Below, piece after piece: positions 25,566-35,006 of a DNA stretch of 64,000 nt. Source of the stretch: Desarmillaria ectypa (lineage: Eukaryota; Basidiomycota; Agaricomycetes; Agaricales; Physalacriaceae); the NCBI GenBank assembly GCA_030407005.1, contig JAUDYN010000007.1, positions 372,001-436,000 on the forward strand, read 5' to 3'. The first letter of the stretch is position 1; every line of letters begins with the position of its first letter. Made by a program: the position numbers and the translations under genes. The notes beneath the pieces were generated by a model. That model had not been told where the DNA came from, ran no database searches, and saw only the letters and a program-made list of their open reading frames with translations.

Positions 25566-26129
25566 ATATAGCGTCCTGCTTACTTATTCCTATCTTGGCA
25601 GTGACCAACCGCCGACTCTGGAGTCTGCTCTGGGTAAGCTTTATGTTTGTAGGTTTGCGAAGATCGTCAATAGTGATACTTTCCAACAGAACCTAGGACT
25701 TCTTTAAACTCGTGATGACTGGTGGTTTAGAGGAAGTGGTGATGCTACTGCGCGTTCCCTTTTTTCACTCTTTGTCGGAGTCTTGTCATTGAGATTAGAC
25801 GCAGTAGATCTCCGACGGCCCACGGACACTATCCGTACTGTAATATGACAATCCCCATCCCATCCCCTTTCCTTTGCTCCTCACGGTTCTAGACTCGTCT
25901 CTCACCATTTCATGAGAGAAGACGGGTTACCAGCTGTGCGGTTATCTGTACCGTATCGTTTGAATTTCTGCAACCACGTGCAACAAATACCCCTGCCCCA
26001 CGTACTAGACTGTTATGGATATCGCGTATCCGTAAACTCGGTGCATGAGTCAACGCATGCCTACACTCGGCCTTCTCGGTCCTAGCAGTGACTCACACAT
26101 AATTTTCTCTTACTTTCTCTATTCTTCTT

Positions 26130-26640
26130 GCTCATACTAGAATATAATAGAACATTGTAGAATATTCATGACTCGAGTCCTTTAGTATATAAATATCATC
26201 TGTAATATTGTAAAAGCAAATCAATCTACCCATCTTCAACTCCACTTCATTGTGTGAACTAGACATCTGATCGGTTATGCCTAGCGCTTGCCAATCAACT
26301 CGCTTCCTGATTACGCCTAGCGCTTGCTGAACAACTCGTTGGATACGCCAAGCGCTTTCCGCCACCAATCCGCAGACTACGCCTAGCGCTTGTCTTCACC
26401 TACAGCCCGTAATAGCTCCGCGCTTACCGGCTGCTTCCTACAGTAACTGCTTCGCACTTACTGACCCCTTTACCTCGCAAACCGGATCTCTCAGGTCTCC
26501 TCACGAACCCTTGCCGGAATCCATTCTATTCCCTAACGACATACATCTTTATAACATATCTTACCTCGCTTCGATCATCCCTTCTCACCCCTCACTCTCA
26601 TATCCCGATTTCGGCAGATTCCTAACATAGACCTAATATG
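26130..26640. repeat. LTR-like patch with interspersed GCCTAGCGCTTG repeats
   Basis: It begins with AGAACATTGTAGAATATTC and a TATATAAATA box near 26190, as in the two LTR-like relics at 37.1 and 45.3 kb. The motif CCTAGCGCTTG then recurs at about 26280, 26316, 26348 (one variant base) and 26382, with a decayed fifth near 26416. Spacing is 32-36 nt and the sequences between share little. Confidence 0.5.
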
Positions 26641-26673
26641 GAGATTGGCTGAGATTGGTCGCTAGTCTAGTCA

Positions 26674-27120
26674 CGTTTTCCTTCCAAATCTTTCTCCCAA
26701 TAAATGAACGGAACCCCTCGTGAATTTCGACTACAGCCCTCCCTCATCAGTCAGCACTAGTCAGCCCGCCCACATGACAGTACCGGAATGTCAAATGGCG
26801 GGAGTACCTCTGGGCACATGTCGATCCCTCAGGTTAGGTCGATCATCCAAAATTGCCATCTCCCTCACTTTGTACCACATTCCCCCGACTATCCCCAGCA
26901 AAACGTGGTCGCGTTTTGCTTTCAAATCCTTCTCGTAACGGGGCCTCGAGAGAACACCTTACAAGTTAAAACGTTCGCTCATCAGTCAGCCTGCCCACAT
27001 GACAGTAGCGGAACGTCAAGTGGCGGGAAATAATGAGCTCATGCTCGATAATCAACCTCACAGCCTTGGGGTTCTTTTGGGTATATCTACCGATCCCTCA
27101 GATTAGGTCAATCATCTAAA
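26674..27120 (+). repeat. Tandem duplication of the GST promoter and start of exon 1
   Basis: Unit 1 (26674-26911) and unit 2 (from 26912 into the GST gene) share successive blocks: GTTTTCCTTCCAAATC and GTTTTGCTTTCAAATCC; TCATCAGTCAGC; GCCCACATGACAGTA; GATCCCTCAGGTTAGGTC and GATCCCTCAGATTAGGTC. Unit 1 continues into a relic of GST exon 1 (26854-26911) reading ISLTLYHIPPTIPSKTWS, against SLTLYDIPSTVPNKAWS in the gene. Its start codon is TTG instead of ATG. Confidence 0.8.
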
Positions 27121-27921
27121 ATGTCCACATCGCTCACTCTGTACGACATCCCCTCGACTGTCCCCAACAAGGCTTGGTCGCCTAACATCTGGAAAGCCAG
27201 GTTTGTTCATTTCCCCGCGTGAAACATACCACTCACTATTGCATCCAGATACGTGCTCAATTATAAAGGCATTCCATACCGCACTAAATGGGTTGAGTAC
27301 CCCCACATCGAAGCCCTGTACAAAAAGCTCGGTGCTCAAGCCAGTTCCACCAAGGATGACGGAACACCCTACTACACTCTCCCTCTTCTCCATGATCACT
27401 CCACGGGCGCGCTTGTCTCCGACTCAGCGGCCATCGCCCGGTACCTCGACAAAACTTACCCCGAAACACCCATTGCGATCCCCGCGGGCACCGACGCGCT
27501 CCACTACGCGTTTAACGAGGCGCTAGAGTCCCGTTTCAGCGCTCTTTGGCAGTTCGCACTCATTCAGACCAACTTCATTTTGAATCCTGTCAGCGAGGAA
27601 TATTTTAGGAGGACGAGGGAGGGTGGTGTGTTTGGGGGGAAGAAATTAGAGGACGTGATCCCGAAGGGTGAAGATAGGGAGAGGGAGTGGGCGAGGTTGA
27701 AGGCGGATTTCGGTAAGATCGATGGATGGTACGGGAAGGGGGATAGGTATGTGATGGGAGATACTGTTTCGTATGCGGATTTTACCGTTGGCGCATGGCT
27801 CTTGTGGGTTCGCATCGTATACGGCGCAGATAGCGAGGAGTGGAAGGACATCTCGACATGGCATGGAGGCAGGTGGGGCGCATTGGTGCAGAATTTTGAG
27901 AAGTATGAAACCGTTGTATAA
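27121..27921 (+). CDS. Glutathione S-transferase, fungal etherase-like (GSTFuE-type)
   Basis: Cytosolic GST that would conjugate or thiolyse electrophiles with glutathione. Exon 1 27121-27200, intron 27201-27248 (48 nt), exon 2 27249-27921; phases join to 250 aa. The N-terminal thioredoxin-like domain is clear: SLTLYDIPSTVPNKAWSPNI, then YVLNYKGIPYRTKWVEYP, the cis-Pro strand YTLPLLHD and the glutathione-binding VSDSAAIARYLDKTYP. The C-terminal half is helical, with YVMGDTVSYADFTVGAWLLW. The WSPN..WK..RY.LNYKGIPY pattern is typical of the basidiomycete etherase-like class related to bacterial LigE, often linked to lignin-derived aromatics; the class is inferred. The 5' region is a tandem duplication. 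Confidence 0.88.
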
Positions 27922-28021
27922 TGAGATCCAGATGAATGAGAAGAAGTATCATCTCAATCAATCACATTTTGGATCCGAAGTATTTTCTAAAAAAAAACCA
28001 GATTGCTGATTAGTGGTGTCT

Positions 28022-28749
28022 AATTATTGTCTGATCAGGTAGTCATAATGTGGCCATGCTGTACTATGCCCCATGGCTGAGTTGATTACAGCGTCCGACT
28101 TCGCCTGGGCTGTGCAGGAGCTCGAAATTGTCAACCCCTGTGCAAGCGTGTTGTAAATTACCTGATGAAAAAAGAAAAAGAGAAGACTTACACGTGCTGC
28201 AATCATTGTCAACTCTTCAAACAAGTTTCCTCTGGAGAGCAATCCCATGCCACAGCGGCGGCGGTTTCATCCCGGATATACTTTGCAATACAATATATGA
28301 AGTTGGTAAAGAGACCGCGAAGTGTGACCGCTTTGATGGGGCTTTTTCCATCACATCCGCGGAGATCAGGCGCCTGTATGCAAGTCAAAAGAGGAGAGAT
28401 GAAAGATATGTGATGCACATACCAAAACGTACAGAAAGAGACAAGCATGCTTCTACACTACTGTCACCGACCAAGCATCCTCGCCTTTTACCTGACCATT
28501 TGTGACATCATCGATGACTATGGTCCAGAGTGCAAGTACGCGACGACGGTAGAGATGAGTCGTGTATGAGGCATTGGATTCAACTTTGGACAGAGCCTCT
28601 GTGAAGGCCGCTTCCAAAGCATCAGCCAACACTGAATCAGCTCTCGAGGCATTGATGGCCATGCGAATGAGCTTGTTCTTGTTCTTGTTCTTGTTCTTGT
28701 TCTTGTTCAGCAGGTCTTCAGCGAGTTCCTTTGGGAGAGGTGGGGCCAT
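28022..28749 (-). CDS. Hypothetical gene, model uncertain
   Basis: Not recognised. A minus-strand frame starting MAPPLPKELAEDLL at 28749 runs through an Asn-Lys repeat encoded by an AACAAG array, then SRADSVLADALEAAFTEAL and LYRRRVLALWTIVIDDV. A plausible donor after TNGQ leads to a downstream exon (APDLRGCDGKSPIKAV, LFTNFIYCIAKYI). A last segment near 28022-28160 (VIYNTLAQGLTISSSC) could be a third exon, but the phases were not resolved. It may be one small protein or non-coding sequence. Confidence 0.3.
28675..28707. repeat. Hexanucleotide microsatellite (TTGTTC)n
   Basis: Five to six consecutive copies of TTGTTC. Read on the minus strand inside the hypothetical gene it gives alternating Asn-Lys; six-base slippage would not shift the frame. 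Confidence 0.9.
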
Positions 28750-29536
28750 GGAATTGAAAGGGAGAGCCTTAGCAAGCCCTCCGTCGTTAGACAGTATGAC
28801 AAGGCGAGAAGTGTGGCATTGAAAGAGGAACAAGTGTATACAGGTTGTGTATACCCGAGTCTTGTTCAGTTTTGCTTGTAATCTGGAACGGGGTGAGCAG
28901 AGCAGAGCGTATACAGAGTACTCTTTGCAGTTGCTGGCATACTGGGCGTCGTCGGCTAGAGATAGAGCAGAGGTGGTGGAGGGAAGGAAGAAAGGAGTGT
29001 TGGAAGGGGTCTCGGCAATATCAGCGCATTTTATAGTGCGGGAGAGGGCGTCGCGTCAGTGTGGTCTGTGCATACGACGTACGCGATGACGCGATGATAA
29101 AGGAAGGCAGGGCCATGACCGTTGAGGAGTATTTGAGGACGTTGCCGATGACGCCGATAAGGCCCGTAACGTCATCCGACCATGTGTATTCGCCTTGATG
29201 GCATGTGAAATCTGATCGTCCCAGCCCGGTTACAAATTCTGTTTTGCATGTGCGCCAGCCCATCATATTATGGCAAGCCTTCCGTTACAAGTACACAGCC
29301 CTACGTCCAAAATATACATAAGGTATGTTGGATAACACGCACACCGCAGATCAAATATCAGGCACGTTTGCCCAGCGAGTTAGAACAGAGCAGGTTCATG
29401 TTTGCTTAATATGAGGAGGCAAACGAGTAAAGTACACTACAAAAATTAGCTGTATCCTTCTAGTACTTTCTCTACTTAATAATCTTTTACTCGACAAAAC
29501 TCGGGCTAATTGGACATCGCGCCAGCTCGCACAGCT

Positions 29537-29544
29537 CTATATAG
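29537..29544 (+). promoter_or_regulatory. TATA box of the small secreted protein gene
   Basis: CTATATAG lies about 65 bp upstream of the ATG at 29606, a normal core-promoter distance for fungi. It supports the small gene model downstream. Confidence 0.55.
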
Positions 29545-29605
29545 GGTCAATAATATTCCACAAGGCAGTGATGTTTGTGCCGTTATTCTGCACCACTAAC
29601 CCATA

Positions 29606-30012
29606 ATGCTCGTTAGCCATTCCCTTGTTTGTGCATTCTCGGTTCTTTTGATGGTTTACGGAGGTGAGTCTGTTTTGAAGTTCTGATGTTATTATCTCAA
29701 GTTGACTTGTATGATGTTTAGCGTTCTCCTCTATCGTTTCGACGTACCACTTGACAGCTCAGACTCGTCTGAATTGGCGATATGCCAGGATCAGTGCATG
29801 ATAGTCGATACACTTGGCGTTCGTGCTGTTGTTTCCCCTCTTTTTCTTTCCTTTCTGATATCAATTGTTAGGCCTGTACTCTTTCAAATGTGAACTGCTT
29901 GTGTTCCAGTGATAACGGAAAGGCATATGCTGAACTTATGAACTGTCTTGTTGGAGCATCCAAAGAGGGTATCAGGGAAACTGCACAGACTGTGGCAGAT
30001 CATGAGTATTGA
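29606..30012 (+). CDS. Small secreted cysteine-rich protein, CFEM-like (87 aa)
   Basis: Assembled from three exons: 29606-29663, 29763-29827 and 29872-30012 (phase sum exact, TGA at 30010-30012). The first exon is a signal peptide (MLVSHSLVCAFSVLLMVYG). The mature part has Cys spacing C-x3-C (CQDQC), then C..C-x-C (ACTLSNVNCLCSSDNG) and a further C (AELMNCLVGAS), like the first six cysteines of CFEM or CFEM-like domains; the last two of the usual eight are missing. CFEM proteins bind haem or act at the cell surface in fungi, and some are effectors. The second acceptor (29762) was chosen because it fuses the signal peptide directly to the Cys domain in frame. Neighbours give no functional hint. 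Confidence 0.55.
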
Positions 30013-30840
30013 TTTTTACTTTACCTAGCGCCTCATTGTCTAATCAGGGGAAACATTTAGTGTATATAATTTCATGTAGGCTGATGGGAGTCTATGGAAG
30101 AACAGTCAGTCGGTTGGATGGACTCCAATCACTTAGTTGTATACCTGATCCTTCAATATTTATTTAGTAAAATCCAAAGAGCTAGCTTGCTATTTACTTC
30201 AGAGTACTTACTTGAACACAATAAGTGGCTACACTGCTACAATGTGTTCATTGCCTAATCAGGACTAGGTGCAAATTACCCTCCTACCCTCATCAGAGCC
30301 CCATCCAGAGGCTATGCTTGACCACCAAACTCTCTTTCTTGCTCTGGGGGGTGATAAAATCCACTTCATTTATCTTTACAATCATTTCTATGGCTAGCGC
30401 GAGCAAGAATCTGGGTTTTACCAGCCGTTCTGAGGGTTTCTGTGCCAAATAGAGTGTCCAGTACGATAGTATTTACCTGGAAACGGGGAGGATTACGTGT
30501 CTTCATCCGAATGTCCATCTCATATGGCCTTCAAAGGTGAACTATGATGCTGGGAAGCCTCTAGTTCCGGTGGAGAGAGCGGTTAAAGTGTTTAAAACAG
30601 GAATGGAGTGGGAGAGCAATGACCGATCTGAGAAGGATATGTGGTGGTGGTGACTCTTCACACGCACTCTGATAATATTTCAGATGTCAAACCAGAAAGC
30701 CATCAATCGAAGAGCTTGGCACAGTCGTCATTATTGATATGTCTTCAGATCCATACTAGCTATCTATATATAACACAACAAACGACTTCCACACGTCCTA
30801 ATATCCATAGTACACTTCAAAAGCTGCAAATTTTTTCAAA
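30013..30840. other. Intergenic, nothing recognised
   Basis: Between the CFEM-like gene (+) and the convergent DUF6534 gene (-). AT-rich with short open frames only. No repeat shared with other parts of the window was noticed. Confidence 0.5.
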
Positions 30841-32433
30841 TTACTCCTTTCGAATGTACGACTCTTCGTCATCAATCTTGTCTTCTCCCATTGTTACCTC
30901 TGTACCCGCATCCGCGTCCGATATCTGATCAACCTGAGCGAACATTCCTCGGTGATCGGTAGGAACAACTGACCTGGAGGACCTCCGTACTAGTAGTAAC
31001 CTGAATCGAATAATTATCGATGACAGTAGGTCTTTGGCGCCGCGAATATGTCCTGGACGTCGAGTCGCCGTAATAGAAGACACGAATTTCTTTCCGGGCA
31101 TTGAGGGTCCACATCATACTGATGGCATACAGTTTGGGTAGAGCCTGGTTGAATGTGTTCGCGACTCTAGGTTTTTCCGTCGGAAGATAGACACAGATCA
31201 GAATGAGAAGGGCGCTAAATTGGGGTGAGCAATCCCTGGCAAGGCACTGCGCCAAACTTGCTCACCATATGACAGCAGGCATTGCTGTTTGGAATGTGAG
31301 TCGTACCAGTGCGTTAATCATGCCTACAGTTCTAATGCGCGCGTCAGATGCATCAGAGGCGACTTCGACAAGGCGACTGACTGCGGCATAACATTCCTCC
31401 TGGTCTTCAAGAAAAAAAAAGCTGTTGTCGCTGCCAGCAGCAGATCCGCGACTACGACAGAGTGAGTCATAGCTCGGTACAAAAAGAACCATACTTACCG
31501 AAAACGGTTGCAGAGTGAGCGGACACTAACAGAATGAGAGATCAGCTGGTACAGAGATAATGCAAGGAAACGCCTACTCCAGTAAGGCAAGGTGGTGATA
31601 TCAAAGTGAACAATTCTTTGAACCTAAAATAGTGAGAATTGAATCTTCCAGGCTTGTCTGTGTACTTACAGTCAATATGGCAGCGACTATAGCAAATATA
31701 CACACTAGGACGATGGGCAGGACGACCCACCATCTCTCCGACACGACCCATAATCTATAGCAGAAATAACATTGAACGTAAAAACTGATGAGAGAAACCA
31801 TCAGTGGGTTTCCTGCTCGTTGGATTGTTATTACAAGAGACAACTTGAGAGGCGCACAACCAACCAGCTTCGTACCATGCCCCAGATCTGAAGTAGAACA
31901 ATCAGGTATGAGAAGTATCGTACTAACGGGAGCATACAAATTTCGACCGGCGCTTTGAATATCTGAGAAATTTTCAATTTGCCCGACCCAGACGATGGTG
32001 CTTCAATTCGCGGTCCAGATTAGCTTCTGGTAAACCTTGGTGATGGCACGTACAAGCTCTAGATATCGATGTCAGGCTAAAGGAAAAGCTCTCGACTGAG
32101 GAGGCCGCAGACCTGGATTGACTTGAGCGTCGTTATCAAAGCAAGGATGCCGACGGAAGCTCGAATTATCACTCTGTCTTTCTTTCCGTACCATGAAAAG
32201 TAATTCAACATCTGAATAGATTATTAGTCGCAGTGGTACCACAATAACACCCATTCGAACCTGGACAGACAAGATCCCCTGGAGGTACAATTCAACGCAA
32301 AGCCCGACAAGCTGCAGTTCTGAGCATCGAATGGAGTGATAACAGATATAATCCCTACCCACGGACCGAGAATTGAACCCGCGTCGAGGTTCTTGCCTGG
32401 TGGTGGTGGTGGTGGTGAAGGTCCCGGGTCCAT
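30841..32433 (-). CDS. DUF6534-type integral membrane protein
   Basis: Multi-pass membrane protein of a family expanded in agaricomycetes; biochemical role unknown. The proline-rich start MDPGPSPPPPPPGK is at 32433. Helices follow in family order: LQLVGLCVELYLQGILSVQ, RASVGILALITTLKS, YVQCYFCYRLWVVSERWW then VLPIVLVCIFAIVAAILTV, VVADLLLAATTAFFFLEDQ, and INALVRLTFQTAMPAVIW. The typical end of the domain is PKLYAISMMWTLNARKEIR. The last intron ends near 30946 and the final exon is acidic (DQISDADAGTEV..SYIRKE, stop 30841-30843). The phase of the first intron (end of exon 1) was not resolved with confidence, and one middle exon could be degraded, so the gene may be intact or recently damaged. 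Confidence 0.6.
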
Positions 32434-33163
32434 GATAAGGACTAGCAGAAGAACACAAGCTTCTTATATGCTGTAAGGCTTACGGTCAAAGAGTGAAAGC
32501 GCGCTGTTTTCGGCATCAATGACAGCCGGTGTGACAAACCTTTGATATAGTCGTAATACCCGATTTTATATTCTCACAAAGCCATGAGACATTCCAGCCT
32601 CGCGACGGAATTTATCCCATGAACAAAATATTTGTGTTCAGGTGACAATCGTGGGTGCGGTAGGGTCCTGACGGAAAATTCCAGGTCCGAAGATCAGCCA
32701 AGAAAAAAGAATGAGAGGAAACGCATAAAAGGAAGCCAAAAGACTTTTGGCGGCACCGAAGAAGCCAAGTCCATCTTGTGCTATTTGAACATCTCACGCA
32801 ATTTAGAGTATCATCCTGGAGAAATATTGAACAATAACCAGTGGTATTTTGACCGAGAATTTTCCAATCTCCACATTATCATGCGTTGAATGTTCTGCTG
32901 TTGAGTTCTGACTTCTGGAGCTCTGTCCTTCAGAATATATTGTACGGCAGTCATCCGTAAGGCCGATTTCCAGGGCTTAGGAGCCAGACTTTGAGAAGGA
33001 GCCGCAAAAGTGAGCCGATGTCTAGAAGCATATTGACTTGATTCAATAAAATCGGGAAGGGCAACATTCCCATTATCAATATATACCATGCAATAAAATA
33101 TGAAGATATCAATATCTCCTTATGCTCCACCTGACGCAGCTTGAATGAATGGATTCGAATTAG
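32434..33163. other. Region between DUF6534 gene and polygalacturonase pseudogene
   Basis: Holds the upstream region of the minus-strand DUF6534 gene. On the minus strand, an open frame continues from the end of the polygalacturonase pseudogene because its normal SGGSY stop region is lost. No other gene was recognised. Confidence 0.5.
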
Positions 33164-35006
33164 TCCACCAGAGATCTAAGCCCAACGTTAGTCTTCCAGT
33201 AGTACAAGAAGAAGAAAACGTACAGTAACATCATCACTAGAGACAGCTCCGGCTGGTCTACCGGTGAGCGTTAACTTGGAGAAATTCCGTGTTCTGCGAA
33301 GAAACACGTTCAATATCAGCAGCCGTGCGACGATCAGGAAACGTTGAATTCACCCTGCAGTTACCACAATCCAGTCAGTCGCTTCGCCTTGTCCCCACCC
33401 TACAAGTACGTTAGTACGGCGTCGAAGGGCCGAGATCAGTGAAGGGCACAGCTTACTTGACTATGTTAGCGCTGCCAGCGAAGCTCACGCCCCTGTACAG
33501 AAATAGATCAGACGACCGATTCATTTCATGCACGTAAAAGCGATTCACGAAATGGGACCGCCAGTCCCGGGAGTACCAGCGTCATCGGGGTATGACTGTG
33601 AGATCAAGACGCCGTATTTCGTAATACCGCTGATGTTGTTGCTGTAAAGACTCGATTATTATACTGTCTTAGAAGAGGATAATGTGATATTCACCCAGAG
33701 TACGTGATTCCCGACACCTTAGCGTTTGTGGCTGCCGCTTTGACCTTGATTCTGCAGGTCACCCGACATCAGAACATCAAGCGAAGGGAAAAGACGCGTA
33801 ATCATACCTGAGTCCATACATAGAGTTCGTAACCAACAGAAATGCCATGGCCTCCAGAGCACTGGTTGTTTTTGAAACTAAAAAAAGGGTACTTGAGTAA
33901 GACCTCTCGCCGTTCGAACTCGGTTACAAATACGTACACGATATTAGAGCCTGAGTTTATCGCGATACAATCATCCTGGTTCTTGACAACGGAGTTTTGG
34001 ATCGTGACATCGTCGGCGGAAACGTCGAAACCCTGCAGATCTATGAGTCCTCCTCATTCATTCGATGAACGTTCACTTACATCGGTATTGTGACCAAGGC
34101 TGTTGGTGTCACCAGCACTACTGTCGACCTAGAAATGGCAGGTAAGCCCGCCGAGATGTTAATATGGAACAATTCGACGTACGATGATGCTATCAAAGGT
34201 GAGCCCGTCGCTGTTACCGATAGAAATTGCCTGTGCCGGATTGTTCAAGACCTAAATATTGCTCGCGATCAGCCTCACTCAAAGAAAGGGAACTTAGCTA
34301 GACAGACCGTAAACGAGTATATACCGGAGGCCTTGAATCTAGATCGTGATTAGAACGTTTGAACGTGATCTATAATGGAAAGAGCCCACTTCAAGAATGG
34401 ATGGGGCTTATCGACACCATTCGTGCCTTTGCCGTCCCAGTATGAGGCGCTGTTTCTCTGTGGAACACTGCAAAGGTGAAGGCTCGACAAAGTGGCTTGA
34501 ATTACGTTGGACTTATATCCCGCGCCCTTGAACGTTATGTTGTCGCCGTCGATAGTGAACAATGGGCCTCAACCTGGGAACGGAAAAAAAGCGTTGAGGA
34601 TCCGACTGGCTTGAGTATCACGAATGAAACGCACTGGTCGTCTTAGCAAACGTAATGTCACCAGCCATTGTAACAGTCGCCCAAACTTGGGCTATTGTCA
34701 TACAAAGATATGTGAGCCTTGCGTATCAAACCAAAAAAGGTACGGGATCTTACGGAGAGCGTCAAGGTGCTTGTAAAGCATGCCTATCAACACAATACGA
34801 GGATGAGAAGGTGCCATTGACTTACTTCCACTCGGGACGGTGAATGCTTTGATAGTGACTGCCGAGCAGCTGGATATCGAGGAAGCAGCGGAGACGGAAT
34901 CAACGGTACAAATTTCGCACGCTTCAAGGCCCTCCATTGGCACGGCAGACACGAGCGCGAGCACGACAGCAGCGAAGACAGTCTGGTAGAGAATGTGTTT
35001 GAACAT
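33164..35006 (-). pseudogene. GH28 endopolygalacturonase copy A, broken
   Basis: Paralogue of the intact gene at 38661-40563, same orientation. The signal peptide and N-terminus are preserved (MFKHILYQTVFAAVVLALVS, then VDSVSAASSISSCSAVTIKA), as are the NTD region (GHNTD), [13 protein letters not shown] and GGHGISVG. Directly after GHGISVG a 53-bp segment present in copy B (39348-39400) is missing at about 33834; this removes SIDTGKTVTGVTVSGNT and shifts the frame. The third exon has lost one base relative to B, rescued only by a different acceptor. The C-terminal exon retains SGG but not the stop. The promoter still has TATATAAAG at 35068-35076. The product would lack part of the beta-helix and the RIK motif in frame. 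Confidence 0.85.

Larger units (their letters stand above)
18967..26640. other. Long gene-poor stretch
   Basis: About 7.7 kb without an intact recognisable gene. It holds a run of 26 C at 21370-21395, a polygalacturonase relic near 25.2-25.6 kb and an LTR-like, repeat-bearing patch from 26.1 kb. One coding-like stretch is open on the minus strand at 23275-23420 (it reads SLISITLRNGGAAKAYSV and KIEDVEVEVQTRVEANGNF) with a possible donor after it, but it matches no family I know and its flanks carry stops. Confidence 0.55.

Noticed and set aside
26276..26430. CRISPR-like spaced repeats
   Set aside because: Repeat core is only 11 nt, variable, in a eukaryotic context without cas genes.
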